DNA of 64,000 nt from an uncultured Acidobacteriia bacterium (GTDB taxonomy: Bacteria; Acidobacteriota; Terriglobia; Bryobacterales; Bryobacteraceae), in the NCBI GenBank assembly GCA_903828455.1, contig CAIKMJ010000027.1, forward strand, positions 62,001 through 126,000, in the 5' to 3' direction. Positions 48,282 to 57,099 of this stretch are shown here, piece by piece. Numbering within the stretch: the stretch's first letter is position 1; every line of letters starts with the position of its first letter. The position numbers were made by a program, and so were the translations under genes. A model generated the notes under the pieces. It did no database searches and was not told the origin of the DNA. It saw only the letters and a list, made by a program, of their open reading frames with translations.

Positions 48282-49952
48282 TTGACCCCGTCGCAGCCAG
48301 ACGCCGCCGCCCCCGGGGACTCCGGCCAGCCGCCGCAGCGCGCCGGCGGTCTCGGTCCTCTCGTTCGTCAACTCAACCTCGGGACCGCTTTCACTCTGAC
48401 GGCACTTGCCGCCCTTCTCCACCTTGTGCTGCTGTTTCAGGCCGGCGGACTCTGGCGCGACGAAGTCAACAGCGTCCGCTTCGCCCGGATGCCGTCTCTT
48501 GCCACCGTCTTTTCTTCTTTACGCTACGATTCCTACCCCGTCGGCTCCACCCTCTTTTTCCGCCTCTGGGCGCTCGTCGCCGGCACCGACCAGAGCTTCC
48601 GGGTAGCCGGTCTCCTCGTCGGCCTCGCCATCCTCGCAGCCCTCTGGTGGAACGCCCGCATCCTGAAACCAGGCATCCCGCTCCTGAGCCTCATCCTTCT
48701 CGCCGTCAATCCCGTTTTGCTGCGCTATGGCGATTCGGTCCGCCCCTATGGGCTCGGCATTTTGTTCACCGTGCTGGCATTCGGATTCTTCGCCCGCCTC
48801 ACCGCCCATCCTTCGGCCCGCAACTTCCGCTGGGCATGCCTGTCGGCGATTCTCTCCGTGCAGTGCCTCTTTCAGAACGCCCTCCTCGTCGCCGTCTTTT
48901 GCCTGGCCGGGGTTCTGGTGTCGCTCGGGCGGCGGCGATACTTCGCCACCTTGCGCCTTGCCGGCGCCGGCGCCATCGCGGCGCTCTCCCTGCTTCCTTA
49001 CCTCGGCCCCATTCGCGCGGCCGGTGAATGGGCTGCCCTTACGCAGTCTTCCGCGGCACATGCTGTCATGTGGAAGATCCTCTCGGATGCACTGAGCGCT
49101 CAGGCCGATTTCATGCTCCCGCTCTGGTGTGGACTCTGCGTCCTGGGCCTGCTTGCCGCGGTTATCTTCGCCCGGCCAGCCTCCGCCGCGCCCGCCGACG
49201 GGAAAGATGTTCTGGTTTTTTCGGCCATCGCTCTCGCCGCCGCTGTCCCCGTGTTTCTCGCCTTCATTCGCGCCATGAATCTGCCCACCCAGGTCTGGTA
49301 TTTTCTGCCCCTGATGGCGCCCTGCGCGGCCTGTCTGGATGCGCTGTTTGCGCCGCTGCTGCGCACCAGAATCGGCCGTCTCGCCGCTCCTGTCGCGGCC
49401 CTCGCGGTCGTCATACTGCTGACGCCGCGTACCTGGGCCTCCCTGCAGCTTCGCGCCACCAATGTGGACCTGGTCGCGTCGGCCATTACCGACCAGGCGT
49501 CCCCCCATGATTTGATCGTCGTCAGCCCCTGGTACATGGGCGTCAGCTTCGCCCGCCATTACTCCGCGGCAGCGCGCTGGACCACCCTGCCGCCACTCGA
49601 AGATCGCTCCATCCACCGCTACGACCTTCTGAAACTCTCGATGCAGATGGAGGACCCGATCGCGCCGGTTCTCCAGGCCGCCCGCGATACGCTCGCCGCC
49701 GGCAACCGCCTCTGGTATGTCGGTGTCCTCGTCGCCCCGCCTGCCGGCTCGGCCCCGCCCGTTCTGCCCCCCGCGCCCCACGGCCCCCAGGGCTGGTTCA
49801 GCCCGCCGTACAACGATGCCTGGATACTCCGGTTCGGCGCGTTCCTCGCGGCCCACGCCGGCTCTGTATCTGCGGTTCCCGTCGAGGCCCCGAATCCGGT
49901 CAGCCCGCTGGAGAACGTGCCGCTTGTGGTCTTCAGCGGCTGGCGGCCTTAG
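48282..49952 (+). CDS. Membrane glycosyltransferase (GT39/PMT-like)
   Basis: Multi-TM; GGLWRDEVNSVRFARMPSLATV resembles GT39 DE loop. Confidence 0.7.
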   Translation: MTPSQPDAAAPGDSGQPPQRAGGLGPLVRQLNLGTAFTLTALAALLHLVLLFQAGGLWRDEVNSVRFARMPSLATVFSSLRYDSYPVGSTLFFRLWALVAGTDQSFRVAGLLVGLAILAALWWNARILKPGIPLLSLILLAVNPVLLRYGDSVRPYGLGILFTVLAFGFFARLTAHPSARNFRWACLSAILSVQCLFQNALLVAVFCLAGVLVSLGRRRYFATLRLAGAGAIAALSLLPYLGPIRAAGEWAALTQSSAAHAVMWKILSDALSAQADFMLPLWCGLCVLGLLAAVIFARPASAAPADGKDVLVFSAIALAAAVPVFLAFIRAMNLPTQVWYFLPLMAPCAACLDALFAPLLRTRIGRLAAPVAALAVVILLTPRTWASLQLRATNVDLVASAITDQASPHDLIVVSPWYMGVSFARHYSAAARWTTLPPLEDRSIHRYDLLKLSMQMEDPIAPVLQAARDTLAAGNRLWYVGVLVAPPAGSAPPVLPPAPHGPQGWFSPPYNDAWILRFGAFLAAHAGSVSAVPVEAPNPVSPLENVPLVVFSGWRP

Positions 49953-50709
49953 AAACAGGCCGTTTTCCCGCGATTCGCAGCTGCACCATCAGACCCAAAG
50001 TTTTGAATACCGTGTGCCGGACATTCATCTTGCTCGCCCCGTGCTTCCGGTCGTAACGCAGCACCATCGGGACCTCCGCGAACGAAAGCCTCATGCGCGA
50101 CAGCTTCAGCAGAATTTCCGCCATGCACGCAAAACTTCGCTCCGTCACCAGCGAATCGCCGAATTGTTCGAATCCCTCCCGGATGACACCGGCCCGGTAG
50201 GCGCGAAACCCGCACGTGTAATCCCGGACGCCGCGTATCGGCAGTGTGATCTGAAACAACGCCCTCGCCCCGTAGCACATCAAATGCCGGAACGCGCTGA
50301 GTCCCACCACCCGCGATCCGCGCCGGTAACGCGAAGCGATCACCACGTCGCTGCCTCTGCCGATCCGTTCCAGCATCTGCGGAATGAGCGCCGGACTGTG
50401 CGTGTTGTCCGCGTCCATCGTTACAATCACATCGTCCGGCCCGGCCAGTTCTCCCGCCCTCCGCAGCGCATCCCGGATCGTCTCCCCCAGCCCCCGGTTC
50501 GTCGCGTGCCGCACCAGTTCAATCGGCAACCTGGCAGACCACTCCCCGATCACCTCGCGCGTGCCATCCTCGCTGCCGTCATCCACAATGACCGCGCGCG
50601 CCGCGTATCCGCACCGTTCCATCTCCGCGCGGAAGGATTCCAGCAGCAGTGGCAAGCCTTCTTCTTCGTTGTACGCCGGCAGGGCTAAAAGAACGGTCAT
50701 CGTCGCCAC
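49933..50709 (-). CDS. Glycosyltransferase family 2 (dolichol-phosphate mannosyltransferase-like)
   Basis: VLLALPAYNEEEGLPLLLESF; VIVDDGSEDGT; VTMDADNTHSP. Confidence 0.9.
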   Translation of the reverse strand: MATMTVLLALPAYNEEEGLPLLLESFRAEMERCGYAARAVIVDDGSEDGTREVIGEWSARLPIELVRHATNRGLGETIRDALRRAGELAGPDDVIVTMDADNTHSPALIPQMLERIGRGSDVVIASRYRRGSRVVGLSAFRHLMCYGARALFQITLPIRGVRDYTCGFRAYRAGVIREGFEQFGDSLVTERSFACMAEILLKLSRMRLSFAEVPMVLRYDRKHGASKMNVRHTVFKTLGLMVQLRIAGKRPVSKAASR

Positions 50710-50905
50710 TTCTTTCTATTGTGTGCCTTCGGCCCTTCCTCCGCGCTCCGGTCGTGCAGCGCGCCATTTGCAGCCGCCACGCCGGCCCGAAAACCTTCGC
50801 CGCTTCTGCCGCACTCCGTCACTTTCCTCCCGCGGCCGTACGCATCGCCGAAGTGATAGCCTGTAGTGACCAGCGCGGCCCCCGCGCCCGCCGCCCGCAG
50901 AGCCC

Positions 50906-51964
50906 ATGCCGTCACGCCGACCTCTCCTCCTCGCAATCCTCGCCGCTGCGTTCTGTCACGCAGCTTCGGCGCAACTCGGCTGGCAGCCGCTCCCGCCATT
51001 TCCCGCCCCGGCGCGGGAAATCGCCGCCGTCGCCGCCGCCGGAAAAATCTACGCCTTCGCCGGCATGGGCGAGCTTTACGCTCCCCTCGGCCTCGTTTTC
51101 GAATACGATCCCGCGGCCCGATCCTGGACGAAGAAGAAGGCCATGCCGCTTCCCGCCCACCAGGTTGCCGTCGCCGAATCCGGCGGAAAAATCTACCTCT
51201 TCGGCGGCTTCAAAAAGCCCGCCTCCGGCCCGCCCGCCTGGGAAGCCGTCGACAATGCCTGGGAATACAATCCCGCCGGCGACACCTGGAAGCCCCTCAA
51301 GCCCCTCCCCACGCCTCGCGGAGCCTCCTCGGCCGCCGCCGTCAATGGCCGCATCTACGTGATGGGCGGCGCCGCCGTCCAGCCCGGCACGCAGAACCTC
51401 CCGCTTGTCCCCGGCCCCGACGGCACCCCCAGCCGCTCGCTCTCCAGCGTCGAAGAGTACGACGTCGCCTCCAACTCCTGGCGCTCTCTCACCAGCATGC
51501 CGACGCCGCGCAACCACTTCGCCCTCGCCGCCGTCAACGGCAAGCTCTACGCTCTCGGCGGCCGCACCGGCTCAGCCTTCGCCGATCTCGCCAGCGACGT
51601 TCAGGTCGTCGAGGAATTCGACCCCGCCGCCAACCAGTGGGGCCTCGAACGCGCCAAAATGTCCACCCTCCGCGACTCCATGGCCGCCGCCGTCTACGAT
51701 GGCCACATCTGCCTCATCGGCGGCTCCATGACCGACGCCCGCGTCTCCGCCACCTTCCGCATCGCCGAAGCCTACGACGCAGCCAAAGACCAGTGGCTCG
51801 TCCTCCCGCCGGTCCCCGTCGACCGCGCCCCCGTCGCCGCCGCCGCCCTCGGCGACACCATCTATCTCATCAGCGCCCCGGACGGCTACAAACTCCAGAC
51901 CGGCGAACGCAGGCCCTCGGACGGCTCCCCTTTCGACGCCCTCCGCATCCGCATGTGGCCGTAA
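50906..51964 (+). CDS. Secreted Kelch-repeat protein (copy 1)
   Basis: Signal peptide; repeated GKIYxFGG / VNGRIYVMGG Kelch motifs. Confidence 0.88.
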   Translation: MPSRRPLLLAILAAAFCHAASAQLGWQPLPPFPAPAREIAAVAAAGKIYAFAGMGELYAPLGLVFEYDPAARSWTKKKAMPLPAHQVAVAESGGKIYLFGGFKKPASGPPAWEAVDNAWEYNPAGDTWKPLKPLPTPRGASSAAAVNGRIYVMGGAAVQPGTQNLPLVPGPDGTPSRSLSSVEEYDVASNSWRSLTSMPTPRNHFALAAVNGKLYALGGRTGSAFADLASDVQVVEEFDPAANQWGLERAKMSTLRDSMAAAVYDGHICLIGGSMTDARVSATFRIAEAYDAAKDQWLVLPPVPVDRAPVAAAALGDTIYLISAPDGYKLQTGERRPSDGSPFDALRIRMWP

Positions 51965-51975
51965 GGATCGAACGT

Positions 51976-53040
51976 ATGCGCAGACTCGCCGCCATCTCTC
52001 TACTCATCGCCTTACTCTTCGCCTCCGCCGCCGCTGCCCAGTCGCCAAAGAACTGGCAGTCGCTCGCGCCCTTCCCCGCGCCCGTCCGCGAAGCCTCGCT
52101 CATCGCCGCCGCCGGCAAAATCTACATGTTCACCGCGCAGGGAACCGGCCTCATCCCGCTCGGCCTCGTCTTTGAATACGATCCCGCCGCCAACGCCTGG
52201 AAACAAAAGAAGCGCATGCCGCTCCCGTCGCACCACATTGCGACCGTCGAGCACAACGGCAAGATCTACTTCTTCGGCGGCTTCAAAGCCCCCGACGCCG
52301 GTCCCTCCGGCTGGGAACCGATCGACAACTCCTGGGAGTACGATCCGCAGACCGAACTCTGGAAAGCGCTCCCGCCAATGCCCTCCAAACGCGGCGCCGG
52401 CGGCGCGGCCATTGTCGATGGCAAGGTTTACGTCATCGGCGGCATGGCCGTCCACCCCGGCATGCCCAACGCCTCGGTCAACTACGGCGCCGAAGAGATC
52501 CCCCGCCGCTCGGTCCCAACCGTCGAAGAGTACGATCTCGCCACCGGCAAATGGCGTGAACGCGCCTCCATGCCGAGCCCGCGCCATCACCTCGAAGTCA
52601 TCGCCGTCAAAGGAAAAATCTACGCCCTCGGCGGCCGCCAGGGACTCTCGCCCAACGGTGTCGGCTTCAGCGACGCCGTCGAAGAGTACGACCCCGCCAC
52701 CGACCGCTGGAACGTCTCCCGCGCCCGCATGCCCGTCGCCCGCGAAGACATGAGCTGGGGCGTTTACGATGGCCGCATCTTCATCGTCGGCGGCGGCACC
52801 CGCAGCTCCATCACTTCTTTCGAAACCGTCCGCCAGCTCGATGCCTACGATCCCGCCCTCAACCAGTGGTTCGCGCTGCCGTCGCTTCCCCCCAACCGCT
52901 TTCCCGCTTCCGGCGCCGTCCTCGGCGACACGCTCTACGTTCTCAGCGACGATCATGTCGCCCGCACCACCGGTCCCGGCGGCAATGAAATCCGCCCCTA
53001 TCCGTTCGACGCCATCCGCCTCGACGGCTTCTTTAAGTAA
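51976..53040 (+). CDS. Secreted Kelch-repeat protein (copy 2)
   Basis: Same frame as 50866..53040 ORF; MRRLAAISLLIALLFASAAAA signal; Kelch motifs; clear similarity to copy 1. Confidence 0.88.
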   Translation: MRRLAAISLLIALLFASAAAAQSPKNWQSLAPFPAPVREASLIAAAGKIYMFTAQGTGLIPLGLVFEYDPAANAWKQKKRMPLPSHHIATVEHNGKIYFFGGFKAPDAGPSGWEPIDNSWEYDPQTELWKALPPMPSKRGAGGAAIVDGKVYVIGGMAVHPGMPNASVNYGAEEIPRRSVPTVEEYDLATGKWRERASMPSPRHHLEVIAVKGKIYALGGRQGLSPNGVGFSDAVEEYDPATDRWNVSRARMPVAREDMSWGVYDGRIFIVGGGTRSSITSFETVRQLDAYDPALNQWFALPSLPPNRFPASGAVLGDTLYVLSDDHVARTTGPGGNEIRPYPFDAIRLDGFFK

Positions 53041-53104
53041 GTAGCGTTTTCTGAATAGCGCTTTTTAAAACCAGCTTTGGTCACGCACGTGCTCCATCCC
53101 GTGC

Positions 53105-53260
53105 ATGAGCCATCCCGAAAAAGATCCTGGACGAGTTGCTCCGCTGCCCGGCGAACCAAAGCTCGAAGACCTTCCCGCGGAATACGAGGAAGAAAATCGC
53201 GAACTCGAAGGCCGCACTCCCGATCTGGGAGAGATCGAAGAAGATCCCTCCGAGTTATGA
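53105..53260 (+). CDS. Candidate small acidic protein, 51 aa
   Basis: Hand translation MSHPEKDPGRVAPLPGEPKLEDLPAEYEEENRELEGRTPDLGEIEEDPSEL*; below the size shown in the ORF track. Confidence 0.55.
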   Translation: MSHPEKDPGRVAPLPGEPKLEDLPAEYEEENRELEGRTPDLGEIEEDPSEL

Positions 53261-53398
53261 AGTGTGACCTGTGAGCTGTGACCGCCCCGCGCGCGCAAAA
53301 ACAAAACGCCTCGCCCGATTGCATTCACCGTGCAACCCGGCGAGGCGTCGAACACGCGCTTTCCGGAAAATCTAACGCGAAGTTCGCGGCTCCCTCAA

Positions 53399-53420
53399 GC
53401 GCGGAAAATGCGCGGAAAAT
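53399..53420. repeat. Perfect 2 x 11 bp tandem repeat gcgcggaaaat
   Basis: Read directly; 5 bp outside the reverse-strand stop at 53426-53428. Confidence 0.9.
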
Positions 53421-53425
53421 GCCCC

Positions 53426-54166
53426 TTACTTCGCGAGGCAAATCTCTTCGGTCAGTTCCGCCCCGTCCACCAGTCGCAGCCCGATTTTCACCGTCCACGG
53501 CTTCGTATACATCTCCGGATCGTCCACCCCGATCTCCACGTCCATCCGCCCGAACGCCGTTCGCCGGAATCTCTCCGTCAGCCGCAGCGCTTCCGATACC
53601 GGATGCCCCGCGCCGTCCAGCCACGCCCGCCCGTTCACTCCGCGCGTCTCCACCACCAGCGTGTCGCCATCCCATCGCCCCACCGAATATCCATCCCAGT
53701 TCGGCAGCGGATCGCCCGGCAGCGCCCGCCCGTCCAGAAACACCTGCCGGAAAGTCGTCCCCGCCTGATAAAGGAACGACACCGCCCCCGCCGTCTGCAC
53801 GATTTTGAACGGCTCGCCCGCCGCCTCCCGCCTCGGCATCCCCGTCGGCATGCAGCGCGCTTCGGGATCGTCCTTCCCCTGCGACTCTTTGTTCTTCCGG
53901 AAAACTTCCGCGCCCCTGGCGGTAAACGCCATCTCGTCCGCCCGCAAATCGGCCGTCAGATCCGCCGCGTATCTTTTATCGATGGCTTCCCAGATGCCCG
54001 AAAGATCGGCCTTACCCGCCGCCGTCTTCGGCGCCGGCGCATCCGGATTGATCTCGCCGTTCGCCAGCCGCGGCACGTTCGCCAGCTTCGCCTGCGGCCA
54101 CTGCGCCGCCGCCGGCATCGCCAGAATCAACAACGCCGGCAGCCGAAAACGAAACTTCATCGCCAC
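53426..54166 (-). CDS. Secreted hypothetical protein
   Basis: Signal peptide; GKADLSGIWEAIDKRYAADLTADLRADEMAFTARGAEVFRK...CMPTGMPRREAAGEPFKIVQTAG. Confidence 0.7.
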   Translation of the reverse strand: MAMKFRFRLPALLILAMPAAAQWPQAKLANVPRLANGEINPDAPAPKTAAGKADLSGIWEAIDKRYAADLTADLRADEMAFTARGAEVFRKNKESQGKDDPEARCMPTGMPRREAAGEPFKIVQTAGAVSFLYQAGTTFRQVFLDGRALPGDPLPNWDGYSVGRWDGDTLVVETRGVNGRAWLDGAGHPVSEALRLTERFRRTAFGRMDVEIGVDDPEMYTKPWTVKIGLRLVDGAELTEEICLAK

Positions 54167-54187
54167 TCCGCTCCCGGCCCGCGCCGC

Positions 54188-55006
54188 CTACGATTTATGA
54201 TGAATCGCGTCCACCGCGGCCTTCATGTCGAGCAGCATCTTGCTCACCGCGTCCTTTGAACGCTTCGTGCCCCACCATCCGAATCCCGTCGGAATCGGCC
54301 GGGAAAGCGAAATGCTGTCCGCCTGAATATCGATGCCGTCGCCGTTCTTCCGCACCAGCCAGTACGTGTTGGCGCGCCACAGCAGCCCGTGATCGTCGCG
54401 ATCCGGATACAGCCCCGCCGACTCGTTCTTCGGATCGTGCCACTCCCGCGAACTGATCGTATACGACGTCGAAGCCCACCGGTCAGGACTGAACCGGATG
54501 TAATGCGTGTCATACACCGAGTTGTACGCCACGCTCATCCAGATCGTGTTCTGCGTAATCGTGATCTCCGCCTGGTAGTGTTCATCGGTCGGCGTGCTGT
54601 CGGGCTGCAGCGTGCCCTTCGCGCGCGACAGGTCGCCTTTGTAGATCTTCGCGTAATTCGCGTAGTCTTCCATCACGTGGCGCACGTCTTCGATCGTGCC
54701 GCCCGGAATATGCATCGCTCCCGAAAAATGGTGGATCGAACCGCCCGCAATCTCGCCGTTCATCCGCGCTTCCACCATCGGTGTGGTGAGGCTGGCCGTG
54801 CTCTTTGTGCAGCAGCTGCGGCTGTCCATCCACATCCTGCCCGTGTCGTAATAAGGATTGGCGACTTCCTTATCGAACTTCTCCACGTATTCGTTGTAGG
54901 TGTCCAGCGTCTTCTGATCGAGATGAACGATGGGCAGAACCGACGCCATCAACAGGCCGGCAGACGACAGGGTGAGCAGGCCGACTTTGGCCCGGGAAAA
55001 CCTCAT
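54188..55006 (-). CDS. Hypothetical protein, possibly SRPBCC/START-like
   Basis: N-terminal membrane anchor/signal; VRHVMEDYANYAKIYKGDLSRAK; fold assignment is inference. Confidence 0.6.
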   Translation of the reverse strand: MRFSRAKVGLLTLSSAGLLMASVLPIVHLDQKTLDTYNEYVEKFDKEVANPYYDTGRMWMDSRSCCTKSTASLTTPMVEARMNGEIAGGSIHHFSGAMHIPGGTIEDVRHVMEDYANYAKIYKGDLSRAKGTLQPDSTPTDEHYQAEITITQNTIWMSVAYNSVYDTHYIRFSPDRWASTSYTISSREWHDPKNESAGLYPDRDDHGLLWRANTYWLVRKNGDGIDIQADSISLSRPIPTGFGWWGTKRSKDAVSKMLLDMKAAVDAIHHKS

Positions 55007-55015
55007 TTGATCTAC

Positions 55016-55067
55016 TATATCCGGCCCGTATATCCCGCCCGCATATTCGGCCCGTACATTCGGCCCG
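55016..55067. repeat. 4 x 13 bp tandem array (tatattcggcccg consensus)
   Basis: tatatccggcccg/tatatcccgcccg/catattcggcccg/tacattcggcccg; spacer between folE stop and upstream gene start. Confidence 0.93.
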
Positions 55068-55081
55068 CGCTGCCCGGCGCT

Positions 55082-55696
55082 TTACTTGCCCCGCGCCAGC
55101 GCCAGAAATTCGTCCCGCGTCTCTTTATTCGTCCGGAACGCTCCCAGCATCGCGCTGGTCACCGTTCCCGAATGCTGCTTTTCCACGCCCCGCATCATCA
55201 TGCAGAAATGCTGCGCTTCCACGATCACGCCCACGCCCACCGGATCCAGCAGCTCCTGAATGCAGTGCGCCACTTCCTGCGTGAACCGCTCCTGAATCTG
55301 CAGCCGCCGCGCGAAGGCGTCGATAATCCGCGGCAGCTTACTCAGCCCGATCACCTTGTTCTTCGCCAGATACGCCACGTGTACTTTGCCGAAAAACGGC
55401 AGCATATGGTGCTCGCACATGCTGAAGAACTCAATGTCCTTCACGATCACCATCTCGTCGTACTGCACTTCGTAAATCGCCCCGTTGACGATCGCCGGAA
55501 TATCCGCCGTATATCCGCTCGTCAGAAACCGCAGGGCCTTATCCACCCGCTCCGGCGTCCTCTGCAGACCGTCCCGCGCCGGATCCTCGCCCAGCGCTTC
55601 CAGTATGCCGCTCACCAGCGGCGCAACTGACTTATCCACCCGCCGCGAACCCGGCTGCCGGTCGATCACCTTCACCACTGCCCGTTTCTTATTCAT
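55082..55696 (-). CDS. folE: GTP cyclohydrolase I
   Basis: [56 protein letters not shown]. Confidence 0.97.
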   Translation of the reverse strand: MNKKRAVVKVIDRQPGSRRVDKSVAPLVSGILEALGEDPARDGLQRTPERVDKALRFLTSGYTADIPAIVNGAIYEVQYDEMVIVKDIEFFSMCEHHMLPFFGKVHVAYLAKNKVIGLSKLPRIIDAFARRLQIQERFTQEVAHCIQELLDPVGVGVIVEAQHFCMMMRGVEKQHSGTVTSAMLGAFRTNKETRDEFLALARGK

Positions 55697-55725
55697 TCGC
55701 CGTTCCGTTCCGCCCGCAATACGCG

Positions 55726-56166
55726 CTAAACCGATAATTCACAGATGTTCCGGTCCGTCTCCCGGATGCGAATCTTTTCCAGCCGCGCGCCAATCTCTTC
55801 CGTCCAGCCCGCCCGCACGCGCCGTTCCACTTCCACCGTCAAATTCTCCGTCGTCGGCACTTCCGTGCGAAACGCCGCCACTTCTTCATTCAGATTCCGA
55901 TGATGAAACGGCTCCAGAATCACCCGCCGCGCCAGTGCGTCCAGCGCCTCCAGATTCGCCGCCCGCCCCGTCACCGCATCCACCACCCCGGCCACCGTCA
56001 GTTCCACCTCGTAATTGTGCCCGTGCCCGTGCGGGTTATCGCACTTCCCGTACGTGCGCCGGTTCTCCTCGTCCGAAAGCGCCGGCGAGTGCAGCCGGTG
56101 CGACGCCGCAAACCCGTACTTCCGCGTCAGCCGTACCGTCACTTCTCCCCCCGGTACTCCACGCAA
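55726..56166 (-). CDS. 6-pyruvoyl-tetrahydropterin synthase / 6-carboxytetrahydropterin synthase-like, Cys present (CX5HGH)
   Basis: [53 protein letters not shown]; start may be internal. Confidence 0.9.
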   Translation of the reverse strand: MRGVPGGEVTVRLTRKYGFAASHRLHSPALSDEENRRTYGKCDNPHGHGHNYEVELTVAGVVDAVTGRAANLEALDALARRVILEPFHHRNLNEEVAAFRTEVPTTENLTVEVERRVRAGWTEEIGARLEKIRIRETDRNICELSV

Positions 56167-56543
56167 AGCTCATTCGTCTCATGCACACGCACCGAATAAA
56201 GCCGCGCCCCGGGAATATGGCCCTCAATCCGGTTCCAGATATCGATCGCGATATTTTCCACCGTCGGTACCACCTTGTCGAACGGCGTCACTTCGCGGTT
56301 CAGCAGCCGGTGGTCGTAAACATCCATCACCCGCTCTTCCAGAATGTCCTTCAGCTGTTTCAGGTCGAGGATCATCCCCGTCACCCGGTCCGGCTCCCCT
56401 TCAATCGCCACCTCCACCACATAGTTGTGCCCGTGGCCCAGCGGATTCGCCGCCGCCCCGTAAACTCGTTCGTTCTCTGCGTCCGACAGTTGCGCCGACC
56501 GGCAGATGTGCGAGGCCGCGAATTCAATCTTTTTCGAAATCAG
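56139..56543 (-). CDS. PTPS/QueD-like paralog with the catalytic-Cys position substituted
   Basis: FAASHICRSAQLSDAENERVYGAAANPLGHGHNYVVEVAIEG; YDHRLLNREV. Confidence 0.85.
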   Translation of the reverse strand: MISKKIEFAASHICRSAQLSDAENERVYGAAANPLGHGHNYVVEVAIEGEPDRVTGMILDLKQLKDILEERVMDVYDHRLLNREVTPFDKVVPTVENIAIDIWNRIEGHIPGARLYSVRVHETNELCVEYRGEK

Positions 56544-56586
56544 CATGTGTAGCGGGTGATCCAATAGAATTATAGGAAAGCCTCAC

Positions 56587-57099
56587 ATGAAAGCCGACCG
56601 CATCCTTCACGCCGCCCTCGCCCTCTCCTTCGCAGCCTTCTGCGGCGCCGTCTTCTTTTCGCTCCACGACAACGTCGTCAAAGTCGGCGACAAGGCGCCC
56701 GAATTCAGCATCCGCGCCGACAGCGGCCGCACCATCACCGCGAAGGACTTCGGCGGCAAGCTTCTCATCCTCAACTTCTGGGCCAGCTGGTGCCCGCCCT
56801 GCGTCGAAGAAGCTCCCTCGATGCAGAACCTCGCCGCCGCGCTCGGCCCCAATGGCCTCGTCGTCCTCGCCGTCAGTGAAGATGAGGATGCCAACGCCTA
56901 CAAAGCTTTCATCGACAAGTACCATCTCACCTTCCTCACCGCCCGCGACCCGTCCAAAGAAATCAAAACCCGTTACGGCACCGTCCAGATTCCCGAAACT
57001 TATCTCATCGATACCAACGGCCGCGTCGTGGAAAAAATCGTCAGCTCCACCGACTGGTCCTCCGAGCAAATGATCGCGCATGTCAAGTCGCTCCTCTGA
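56587..57099 (+). CDS. TlpA-family thioredoxin-like protein
   Basis: N-terminal TM; LILNFWASWCPPCVEEAPSMQ. Confidence 0.92.
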   Translation: MKADRILHAALALSFAAFCGAVFFSLHDNVVKVGDKAPEFSIRADSGRTITAKDFGGKLLILNFWASWCPPCVEEAPSMQNLAAALGPNGLVVLAVSEDEDANAYKAFIDKYHLTFLTARDPSKEIKTRYGTVQIPETYLIDTNGRVVEKIVSSTDWSSEQMIAHVKSLL

